From contig NZ_AKGD01000004.1 of the NCBI RefSeq assembly GCF_000271305.1, forward strand, positions 558,001-622,000: a DNA stretch of 64,000 bases. Reading direction: 5' to 3'. The notes under the pieces were generated by a model that saw nothing but the letters and a program-made list of their open reading frames with translations, was not told where the DNA came from and ran no database searches. Source of the stretch: Hydrocarboniphaga effusa AP103 (GTDB taxonomy: Bacteria; Pseudomonadota; Gammaproteobacteria; Nevskiales; Nevskiaceae). This document shows, piece after piece, positions 36,857 through 44,289 of the stretch. The position numbers were made by a program, and so were the translations under genes. Each line of letters starts with the position of its first letter. Positions within the stretch are counted from its first letter, which is position 1.

Positions 36857-38173
36857 TCAGGCCGCCGCGTAGATCTTGTGGCTGTGGTGCGTCTTCGGCT
36901 CCCAGAGCGCGATGCCGTGCTCGACTTCTTCGGCCTGGATCAGCTCGCCAGCGCCCACCGAAGCGGTATCGACGAAGGCTGCTTCGAGCACGCGCGTCAG
37001 CGAGCGCACGTTGCCGTGCCAGCGACAGTCGCGAATCGCCTTCCAACCACCTTCGGTCAGGCCGAGCGGCGCTTTCCAGGAACCGCACTTGGCGCCCAGG
37101 CGCGCCAGCGTGGTGGCGATGACCGCGATCATGTCCTCTTCGCGCTTGTGCAGCTCGGGCACTTCGAGAATCGCCGCTCCCATGCGCGTGAACTCGTCGA
37201 GGTTGACCGAGTTCTGCAGTGTCTCCCAGCTGCGGTTGCTCGCGAACAGGATCGCGCAGTGGATCGGCTGCTTGGCCGAGGCGCCGTAAGGCAGGTACTG
37301 GCCGTTGTCGAGCGCCTCCATGAGCACTTCCATGACCGGGCCGGTGACACCGTGCGCCTCGTCGATGAAGCAGACGCCGTCCCGCGCGTGCAGGAACGAT
37401 CCGGTGCGCGCGCCAGCCCCCGGGAACGCGCCCGAAACATGGCCGCAGAGCAGCGACTTGATCGCGGCCTTGTCGCCGGTGGCTTCGGCCGCGAGGTTCA
37501 CCGAAACGAAGCGGCCCTTGTTGCGCACCAGCCAGTAGTAATAGGCGAACGAGGTCTTGCCGGAGCCCGGACCGCCGAGCAGGTAGGCGCGCGTGACGCC
37601 GTTCTCGGCGAAGCCGCGAATACGCGCCGCAAGCTTGTGCAGCTGCGGCGAGAACGTGAAGAAATTCTTGTAGGCGGTGTTCTCGATCTCGGGCGACACC
37701 GGCATGCGGATGACGTTGTCCTCGGTCACCGCGGTGAGCCGGTCGGGCAAGTGCTGGGCCACGGCTTCGACGCTGTTGGCGAGAATCAGGCGCGTACCCG
37801 ATAGCTTGCCGGCGTTGGCGCGTGCATCGAGCCAGCGGCCGAGCGCCGCGAGCTGCGTGGTGCTGATCGCGACGATCAGCGTGGTCTTGTGCCCGGCCGC
37901 GCGCTGCACCAGCACCGCGTCGGCGATCGCATCGAGCTGCGAAGGCTCGAGATGCAGCGCCAGCACGAACGGGGCGTCGATGCGGATCGAACCCGCAGCC
38001 GCGGCGACCTCGACGTTCTGCGACTCCGGCAACTGCCGCTCGAGCTCGATGCGCGTCGCCGGGTCGGACAGCAGCCCGCCACTCGCGAAGACCTTGACGA
38101 AACTAGCCCCCGCCGAAGTCTTGCCCGCGAAGCCTTCCGTCTCGCGCTTGACCGTTTTCCCTATCCCCAGCAT
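36857..38173 (-). CDS. Orphan AAA+ ATPase of the sigma54-activator type, no DNA-binding domain
   Basis: The 438-residue protein has an N-terminal domain of about 190 residues that I do not recognise, then a sigma54-activator-like AAA+ module. Walker A is GGPGSGKTS (200-208), Walker B VCFIDEAH (267-274), sensor I FASNRSWE (310-317) and sensor II RWHGNVRSL (384-392). The sigma54-contact loop reads GAFPGA (248-253) rather than GAFTGA. The ELHKREED segment matches the activator LRERREDI. No Fis-type HTH follows; the chain ends after about 46 more residues. It may act on something other than sigma54, or be recruited indirectly. It stands alone between fumA and the divergent purB. Confidence 0.8.
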   Translation of the reverse strand: MLGIGKTVKRETEGFAGKTSAGASFVKVFASGGLLSDPATRIELERQLPESQNVEVAAAAGSIRIDAPFVLALHLEPSQLDAIADAVLVQRAAGHKTTLIVAISTTQLAALGRWLDARANAGKLSGTRLILANSVEAVAQHLPDRLTAVTEDNVIRMPVSPEIENTAYKNFFTFSPQLHKLAARIRGFAENGVTRAYLLGGPGSGKTSFAYYYWLVRNKGRFVSVNLAAEATGDKAAIKSLLCGHVSGAFPGAGARTGSFLHARDGVCFIDEAHGVTGPVMEVLMEALDNGQYLPYGASAKQPIHCAILFASNRSWETLQNSVNLDEFTRMGAAILEVPELHKREEDMIAVIATTLARLGAKCGSWKAPLGLTEGGWKAIRDCRWHGNVRSLTRVLEAAFVDTASVGAGELIQAEEVEHGIALWEPKTHHSHKIYAAA

Positions 38174-38384
38174 GACTCACCTCGTTCCGTTGGTCGCCGC
38201 CCAGGCGATCTGGCTTCAAGCCTAGGGGCTGATCCGGGCGTCACCGCGGCAGTGCCGATGAACCCGGCGATAGCGCCGATCAGCGGCGGAACGACAACGG
38301 ATCAGGGGTCGCGTTCCGACTTCAGCGGCGCGGGCGCGCCTCTTTTTACCGCTTCCGTGCGGCAACCGCGAGCCGCCCGTCGGC

Positions 38385-38390
38385 TAGAAT
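38385..38390 (+). promoter_or_regulatory. Candidate -10 element for purB
   Basis: The hexamer TAGAAT lies 30 bp before the purB ATG in a GC-rich context. No convincing -35 stands 16-18 bp upstream. Confidence 0.3.
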
Positions 38391-38419
38391 AGGCCTCATC
38401 TCCCGCCTCGCCCTTCACG

Positions 38420-39787
38420 ATGAATCTGACTTCGCTGTCCGCCATTTCGCCCGTCGACGGCCGTTACGCCGAGAAGACCGTCAGCCTGCGTCCCATCTTC
38501 AGCGAGTTCGGGCTGATGAGGTATCGCGTCATCGCCGAGGTTCGCTGGCTGCAGGCCCTCGCCGCCCATCCGGGCATTCCGGAGGTGCCGGCGCTGTCGC
38601 CGGACGCCAACGAGCGCCTCGAAAAGATCCTGCAGGGCTTCGACGTGACCGAGGCCCAGCGCGTCAAGACCATCGAGCAGACCACCAACCACGACGTCAA
38701 GGCCGTCGAGTACTACCTCAAGGAAAAGATCGGCAGCCATGCCGAGCTCGCCCGCATCCGCGAGTTCATCCACTTCGCCTGCACCTCCGAGGACATGAAC
38801 AACCTCTCGCACGCGATGATGCTGCGCGATGCGCGCAGCCAGGTGCTGCTGCCCTGGCTCGATAGGCTCATCGCCCTGATCGACGTCAACGCCAAGCGCC
38901 TCGCCGATCAACCCATGCTCACGCGCACGCATGGCCAGCCGGCGTCCCCGAGCACGCTCGGCAAGGAGCTCGCGGTGTTCGTGCATCGCCTGCGCCGCCA
39001 GCGCGAGCAATTCGCCGCAGTGCCGCTGCTCGGCAAGGCCAACGGCGCAGTCGGCAACTACAGCGCGCATCTGGCCGCGTATCCGGAGGTGGACTGGACC
39101 GCGTTCGCGAGCGCCTTCGTCTCCGGCCTGGAGCTGGAGCTGTCGCCGGCCACCACGCAGATCGAGCCGCACGACTACATCGCCGAGTACTTCCACGTCC
39201 TCACGCGCGTCAACACGATCCTGATCGATTTCTGCCGCGACGTCTGGGGCTACATCTCGCTCGGCTACTTCCGCCAGAAGACGGTCGAAGGCGAAGTCGG
39301 CAGCTCGACGATGCCGCACAAGGTCAATCCGATCGACTTCGAGAACGGCGAAGGTAACCTCGGAATCGCCAACGCGATCCTGCAGCACCTCGCGGAGAAG
39401 CTGCCGATCTCGCGCTGGCAGCGCGACCTCACCGACTCGACGGTGCTGCGCAACCTCGGCGTCGGCGCCGCGCATTCGCTGATCGCCTACCAGTCGATCG
39501 AAAAGGGCATGAAGAAGCTCGAGGCCGATGCCTGGCGCCTCGGCCGCGATCTCGACGACAACTGGGAAGTGCTCGGCGAGGCGATCCAGACCGTCATGCG
39601 CCGCTACGGCCTGCCCGAGCCGTACGAGCAGCTCAAGCGCCTCACGCGCGGACAGAAGATCGGCCGTGATGCGATTCGCGCCTTCGTACAGGAACTGCAG
39701 ATTCCGCCGGCGGATCGTGATCGCCTGCTCGCGATGACGCCAGCGAGCTATCTCGGCAACGCAGCCCAGCAGGCCAAGCCGGACTGA
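38420..39787 (+). CDS. purB: Adenylosuccinate lyase
   Basis: It catalyses two purine steps: SAICAR to AICAR and adenylosuccinate to AMP, each releasing fumarate. The 455-residue protein has the superfamily signature SSTMPHKVNPIDFEN near residues 295-310, the TTNHDVKAVEYYLKEK segment and HGQPASPSTLGKEL. The length matches the E. coli type. Its stop shares one base with the next ATG (TGATG), so the following small gene is coupled to it. Confidence 0.97.
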   Translation: MNLTSLSAISPVDGRYAEKTVSLRPIFSEFGLMRYRVIAEVRWLQALAAHPGIPEVPALSPDANERLEKILQGFDVTEAQRVKTIEQTTNHDVKAVEYYLKEKIGSHAELARIREFIHFACTSEDMNNLSHAMMLRDARSQVLLPWLDRLIALIDVNAKRLADQPMLTRTHGQPASPSTLGKELAVFVHRLRRQREQFAAVPLLGKANGAVGNYSAHLAAYPEVDWTAFASAFVSGLELELSPATTQIEPHDYIAEYFHVLTRVNTILIDFCRDVWGYISLGYFRQKTVEGEVGSSTMPHKVNPIDFENGEGNLGIANAILQHLAEKLPISRWQRDLTDSTVLRNLGVGAAHSLIAYQSIEKGMKKLEADAWRLGRDLDDNWEVLGEAIQTVMRRYGLPEPYEQLKRLTRGQKIGRDAIRAFVQELQIPPADRDRLLAMTPASYLGNAAQQAKPD

Positions 39788-40311
39788 TGTCGGCCGATCC
39801 GACTTCAGGCTGCAATCCAGTCGCGTCCACAGAGCCGACACCGGAGTCGGTTCTCGGCCATCTGGAATTCGCCGACAAGGCCGCGCAGATGCTGCGCGGC
39901 GCGCGCAGTGAAGTGGTGATCTTCTCGCACGATCTCGATCGCCGCATCTACAGCAGCGAATCGCTGGTCAGGCTGCTGCGCGGCTTTCTGCTCGAGCATC
40001 GGCGCGGTCGCCTGCGCGGTATCGTGCAGTCACCACGCAGCGCCCTGCAGGGCGCGCATCGGCTCGTCGAACTCGCCCGTTCGCTGTCCAGCCGCATGGA
40101 ATTCCGCGAATGCGCCGAGGGCTGGCGCGCGTCGGGCGAGGAATATCTGATCGTCGATCAGCGTCAGCTGCTCATCAAGGGCGATCGGCACGAGGTCGAA
40201 GCCCGCTACTACGCCGATGCGCCGCTGCTCGCTCGCGAACAGCTGCGCCAGTTCGAAAACGCCTGGCAGGCCTCGACGGTGTCGCGAGAGTTTTCCGACT
40301 TGAAGCTCTGA
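39787..40311 (+). CDS. Small conserved protein coupled to purB, PLD-like fold suspected
   Basis: The 174-residue product has segments such as SEVVIFSHDLDRRIY, RRGRLRGIVQSP, EYLIVDQRQLLIKG and a YYADAPLLARE tail, reminiscent of a single phospholipase D-like half. I see no HKD catalytic motif, so it is probably a non-catalytic relative (an uncharacterised family, possibly DUF7931). Its start overlaps the purB stop. Its 3' end is 7 bp from a convergent gene, so no room is left for a separate terminator. Function unknown. Confidence 0.65.
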   Translation: MSADPTSGCNPVASTEPTPESVLGHLEFADKAAQMLRGARSEVVIFSHDLDRRIYSSESLVRLLRGFLLEHRRGRLRGIVQSPRSALQGAHRLVELARSLSSRMEFRECAEGWRASGEEYLIVDQRQLLIKGDRHEVEARYYADAPLLAREQLRQFENAWQASTVSREFSDLKL

Positions 40312-40318
40312 CATCCGA

Positions 40319-40723
40319 TCAGGCGTTGAGAGCGGCCTGCCGCTTTTCCCAGGCCGCGAGCTCTTTGCGGTAACGCGAGAGATTGAACAACAGCCCCAGA
40401 GCGCAGATGGCCAGATGCAAGGCGCAGAAGAACACGCCTTGCTTGAGATAGTCGAACGACAGAAAGCCCAGCATCAGGCTCAACGCGGCCGCGACGACCA
40501 TCAGCACCAGCACGAGCGAAAAGCGCGCCATCAACGACTGGCGCGCGGCGGCCGAGATCAGCAGCAGGGCGAGCGGTATGCCGGTCGCCGCCATGTAGCG
40601 ATAGTCCAGCCTGGGCAACAGGTGCAGGTTGGCGGCGAAGAAATGCGGAGCCCACCAGAGCAGCGCGCCGATCGCTAACAATACGTACGAGGCCAAACCC
40701 AGACTTTGCAGAAAACGGCTCAT
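40319..40723 (-). CDS. Small four-helix membrane protein, function unknown
   Basis: The 134-residue protein is mostly hydrophobic, with about four membrane helices (residues 8-25, 45-62, 68-88, 92-112) and a charged SRYRKELAAWEKRQAAL tail. No family is recognised. It begins one base after the DUF1289 stop, so the two are co-translated. The start at 40723 rather than the longer frame to 40873 is chosen because the extension overlaps the DUF1289 gene. Confidence 0.7.
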   Translation of the reverse strand: MSRFLQSLGLASYVLLAIGALLWWAPHFFAANLHLLPRLDYRYMAATGIPLALLLISAAARQSLMARFSLVLVLMVVAAALSLMLGFLSFDYLKQGVFFCALHLAICALGLLFNLSRYRKELAAWEKRQAALNA

Positions 40724-40724
40724 C

Positions 40725-41027
40725 TCATTGTTCCTTGCAACCGGAGGATGGTGACGCGGCGTCGGAAACCGCCTGCAGTATAGCCAGCCGCCTTGCGGCC
40801 TCGGCCTTGATTCGCCGCTGACGATCGGCCGTCGCTCTCGCCCACTCGGCGATCTCGGAAAGCGACCGGCCACAGCCCACGCAAAGCTGGTCCGCGTTGA
40901 GCTGGCAGATGCCGACGCAAGGCGACTGCACGGACGCCGAGACGACGGAAGACGAAGGCAATGGAGTGGTCACCGATGGGCAATTGTGACGATAGTCGTG
41001 ACCGATTAAACCATGGGACGCGAGCAT
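40725..41027 (-). CDS. DUF1289-family small cysteine-rich protein
   Basis: The product is up to 100 residues. It carries the DUF1289 pattern: PCVGICQLNADQLCVGCGRSLSEIAEW, with four cysteines likely binding a metal, followed by a basic helix (RQRRIKAEAARRLAIL). The biochemical role of the family is unknown. The ATG at 41027 and a GTG at 40973 are both possible; the first 30 residues carry no conserved sequence. It is divergent from the lipoprotein gene at 41075. Confidence 0.72.
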   Translation of the reverse strand: MLASHGLIGHDYRHNCPSVTTPLPSSSVVSASVQSPCVGICQLNADQLCVGCGRSLSEIAEWARATADRQRRIKAEAARRLAILQAVSDAASPSSGCKEQ

Positions 41028-41074
41028 CCCGCACCGCTACACTAAGTCTTATCCACAGCCACTCGACGACGTTC

Positions 41075-41701
41075 ATGACACTCGCGTCCCGCTCCCGTTG
41101 GTTGCTCGCCTTGGCGATGATGCAAACCAGCCTCGTGACCGGCGGTTGCGCGTCGAACCCGGCGAGCATCGGCGTCCTGCCGGAAAGCTACGCGGAGCGC
41201 CTCTCCTACACCGACCGACTGGCCTCCGGCTTCAAGGTCAGCGGTGAGCGGCGCCACGTGCTGCAGTACTACGTCTCGGACACCATTCATCTCGTGCGAT
41301 CGTCCTCCGGCGGCCAAAGCGGCGTTCGCGATGGACGCCTGGTGAGCAGCAGTTCGCAGGCGGTGCGCGAGATCGTGATCGACAGCGGAACGCCGGGCGT
41401 GGTGCTCGCGAGCGGGCCGCGCTGGATGGCGGTGAGCTTCGAGCCCGGCAGCTATCTGTACTTCATATCCGATGCCCCGCGTTCGGTCTGGCTCGGCAAC
41501 GAATACGACCGCGAGCGCTATTACCTCTACCTGCCCGACTGGAACGGCCAGGGCGGCACGGTGAAGATCGGCAACACGAGCTACGTGGCCGTCGACAGCA
41601 GCATTCGTGCGCATCTGATGGTCGATCGCGAAAGCTTCAGCAGCCTGGATGCCGAGCAGCGCCGCCAGCCCGGGCGCCTGCTGTATCCGAACGCGCCGTA
41701 G
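41075..41701 (+). CDS. Predicted lipoprotein/envelope protein, function unknown
   Basis: The 208-residue protein has an N-terminal signal followed by a lipobox-like TGGC (Cys25 or so) and a mature part rich in beta structure (LQYYVSDTIHLVRSS, MAVSFEPGSYLYFIS, RYYLYLPDWNGQGGTVKIG). The C-terminus is charged. No family is recognised; the fold could be a small beta sandwich. The ATG at 41075 replaces a longer frame. A terminator follows, shared with the convergent OmpA gene. Confidence 0.65.
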   Translation: MTLASRSRWLLALAMMQTSLVTGGCASNPASIGVLPESYAERLSYTDRLASGFKVSGERRHVLQYYVSDTIHLVRSSSGGQSGVRDGRLVSSSSQAVREIVIDSGTPGVVLASGPRWMAVSFEPGSYLYFISDAPRSVWLGNEYDRERYYLYLPDWNGQGGTVKIGNTSYVAVDSSIRAHLMVDRESFSSLDAEQRRQPGRLLYPNAP

Positions 41702-41749
41702 TCTCGATCCGGGCGCGCCGCCCTGCTCCGCGCCGAAGAAATCCGCAGC

Positions 41750-41785
41750 AAAGAAAAAGCCCCGCAGTTGCGGGGCTTTTTCTTT
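41750..41785. terminator. Bidirectional intrinsic terminator between the lipoprotein and OmpA genes
   Basis: A stem of about 15 bp (41750-41764 with 41771-41785) has core GCCCCGC and A/T-rich outer parts on both sides. The genes at 41701 (+) and 41813 (-) converge on it. Confidence 0.88.
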
Positions 41786-41812
41786 TCCAACCTCGGCGAT
41801 CGCCGACCGACC

Positions 41813-43051
41813 TTACTGTTTCTCGATGACCTTGACGTCGAGTTCGTCGAGATCGACTCGGCGATTCTTCGCGCGGCCTTCTTCGGTGTCGTTGCTCGCA
41901 ACCGGACGCGTCACGCCGTAACCCTCGACGAACAGGCGATAGCGGCTCACGCCCTTGTCGACGAGATACTTGCGCACATTTTCGGCGCGCAACAGCGAGA
42001 GCATGAGGTTGTAGTCGGAACGGCCCGTGCCATCGGTGTGACCGGCGACTTCGACGACCAGATCGCGCTGGCCGTTGAGGCCGACCGCGGCCTGATCGAG
42101 CAGCGTCTTGGCCTCCGGCGTCAGCTCGGCCGATGACTTGGCGAAGCGCACGTTGTCGAGCACTACCTTGCCGCCGACCACGCAGCCTTTTTCGTCGACG
42201 GTCGCACCGGCGGGCGTCGTCGGGCAGGCGTCGGAATCGTCCGCAACGCCGTCGCCATCGGTGTCGACGACTTCGGCCGGAGCGGCCGGGCAACCGTTCG
42301 CATCGACCGGCGTGCCTTCGGGCGTGCCCGGGCAGAGGTCGAGCGTGTCCGGAACGCCGTCACGATCGGAGTCGACCGAGCAATCCTTGCGGCCGGTCAC
42401 CGGATCGACCACGGCGAGGCCGCAATCGGCTTCGAGCGGTGCAGCGGTCTGCGGTTCTTCGACAGCGGCGCCGCGACCGAGCGGATACCACAGACCCACA
42501 CGCAGCTGCGTATCGAGCAGGAAGCTCTTGTCGGCGACCGCATCGTCGGGGAAGGAGCCGATCAAGCGCACTTCGGTGCGCAGCGAAAGCCCGCTCCTGG
42601 ACAGCGGAAAGCCGATGCCCGCGCCGGTGGTCAGCGCCGGCGCATAGTGATCGTCGTTGAGCACGTCGTCGTAGACCAGGCCGACGCCGCCGAGCACGTA
42701 CGGAATGAAACTCGGCAGGTAGGATTCGAGGCCCTCGCTCTGCTCCCAGCCGAACAGGCCGAAATGATGCACGTAGCTTGCGAACAGGCCGACCTGCTTG
42801 TCGCTGCCGCCGGCCTTGCGATCGCGCTGCAAGCCGTAGACATCGAACTCGATGCCGCCATTGGTCTGGCTTGCGAGCGGAATCTGGAAGCTCAGCTGGC
42901 CACCGAAACCATCGTCGGAATCGCGATCGCTATCGGGAAATTCGTACAGCGCGCCGCCGCCGACCACGTAAGGCAGATCGTCCTGCGCAGATGCCGACGA
43001 CGACATCCAACCGGCCAGCGCCATCGCGGCCCCTGCTACCCATCGCTTCAT
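41813..43051 (-). CDS. OmpA-family outer membrane protein with calcium-binding TSP3 repeats
   Basis: The 412-residue precursor has a signal peptide (cleavage near ASA, 24), an N-terminal eight-strand barrel of about 200 residues (HHFGLFGW, YVLGGVGLVY), two TSP3-like acidic repeats (DSDRDGVPDTLDLCP, DTDGDGVADDSDACP) and a C-terminal OmpA peptidoglycan-binding domain (VAGHTDGTG, RAENVRKYLVDKG, NRRVDL). It links the outer membrane to the wall. The ATG at 43051 has AGGGAG upstream; 43078 is less likely. Confidence 0.92.
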   Translation of the reverse strand: MKRWVAGAAMALAGWMSSSASAQDDLPYVVGGGALYEFPDSDRDSDDGFGGQLSFQIPLASQTNGGIEFDVYGLQRDRKAGGSDKQVGLFASYVHHFGLFGWEQSEGLESYLPSFIPYVLGGVGLVYDDVLNDDHYAPALTTGAGIGFPLSRSGLSLRTEVRLIGSFPDDAVADKSFLLDTQLRVGLWYPLGRGAAVEEPQTAAPLEADCGLAVVDPVTGRKDCSVDSDRDGVPDTLDLCPGTPEGTPVDANGCPAAPAEVVDTDGDGVADDSDACPTTPAGATVDEKGCVVGGKVVLDNVRFAKSSAELTPEAKTLLDQAAVGLNGQRDLVVEVAGHTDGTGRSDYNLMLSLLRAENVRKYLVDKGVSRYRLFVEGYGVTRPVASNDTEEGRAKNRRVDLDELDVKVIEKQ

Positions 43052-43233
43052 TCCCCTGCTCCCTGACAAGCTCATCATCTTTAATGGTTTTTGGCGCGGA
43101 CCACGCGCCTTGCGCGACTGTACGGAAGCCGGGCGCCGGCTTCAATCCAGACCGAAGACGAGGAACGCGAGACCAGAAACGTAGAAGCAACAACGCGCAT
43201 GAAATATCCAGCGCAACAGCAGCCGCCAAGCTT

Positions 43234-44289
43234 TTACGTCTCCCGTCTCCCGTTCCCCATCTCCCGGCCTTTCTGCTTCATCGCCCGCGCGCATTCGGCG
43301 ATCAGTTCCGGACCGCGATAGATAAAGCCACTGTAGATCTGCACGAGGTTCGCGCCGGCTTCCTGCTTGAGCACCGCGTCGCGGCCCGACATCACACCCC
43401 CGACGCCGATCAGCGCAAAGTCCTCGCCCGCGAGCGAGCGCAGACGGCGCAGCGTTTCGGTCGCACGAGGGAGCAGCGGAGCACCCGACAGCCCGCCGGC
43501 CTCCCTCGCGAGCACGTGATCTTCCAGGCCCGGGCGTTCGATCGTCGTGTTGGTGGCGATGAGTCCGTCGATGCCTTCTTCGCGCGCGACCGCGACGATG
43601 CCCGTGAGCTGTTCCTCGGGCACGTCGGGCGCGATCTTCACGAGCATCGGCACCTTCTTGCCGTGCTGCTGCGCGAGATCGCGAGCGCGCTCGACGAGCG
43701 TGCGCAGCAGGGCGCGCAGACGCTCCTCGTCCTGCAGGTCGCGCAGGTTCTTGGTGTTCGGCGAGGAGATGTTGACGGTGATGTAGTGCGCGCTCGAATA
43801 CACCTTCTCGAGGCCGATGCGGTAGTCGTCGATCGCGTTGTCGATCGGTGTATCGGCGTTCTTGCCGATGTTGATGCCGAGCACGCCCGAGAAGCTCGAT
43901 TCGTGTACGCGTTGCAGCAGGTAATCGACCCCCTTGTTGTTGAAGCCCAGGCGATTGATCAGCGCCTGATGCTCCGGAATGCGGAACATGCGCGGACGCG
44001 GATTGCCGGGCTGCGGACGCGGCGTCACCGTACCGATCTCGACGAAGCCGAAACCGAGACGATCCCAGGCCTCCAGGCAATCGCCGTTCTTGTCGAGCCC
44101 GGCCGCGAGCCCGATGCGATTTCGAAAGCGCAAGCCCATCAGATCGACCGGATCCTTGACCGGCGAAAACGCGAACGGTGCCGTCGTGAGCTTGGGCCAG
44201 CGCTGGAACAGATCGAGCGTGATTTCGTGCGCGCGCTCGGCATCGACGCGGAACAAGGCATTGCGGGCCAGCGAGTAGAGCAGACTCAT
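43234..44289 (-). CDS. pyrD: Dihydroorotate dehydrogenase (quinone), class 2
   Basis: This flavoprotein oxidises dihydroorotate to orotate and passes electrons to ubiquinone at the inner membrane. The 351-residue length and amphipathic N-terminus (MSLLYSLARNALFRVDAERAHE) are typical of class 2. The catalytic serine lies in VNISSPNTKNLR, and FMN contacts include GLAAGLDKNGD and IGVGGV. Its ATG overlaps the upstream kinase stop as ATGA. Confidence 0.95.
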   Translation of the reverse strand: MSLLYSLARNALFRVDAERAHEITLDLFQRWPKLTTAPFAFSPVKDPVDLMGLRFRNRIGLAAGLDKNGDCLEAWDRLGFGFVEIGTVTPRPQPGNPRPRMFRIPEHQALINRLGFNNKGVDYLLQRVHESSFSGVLGINIGKNADTPIDNAIDDYRIGLEKVYSSAHYITVNISSPNTKNLRDLQDEERLRALLRTLVERARDLAQQHGKKVPMLVKIAPDVPEEQLTGIVAVAREEGIDGLIATNTTIERPGLEDHVLAREAGGLSGAPLLPRATETLRRLRSLAGEDFALIGVGGVMSGRDAVLKQEAGANLVQIYSGFIYRGPELIAECARAMKQKGREMGNGRRET

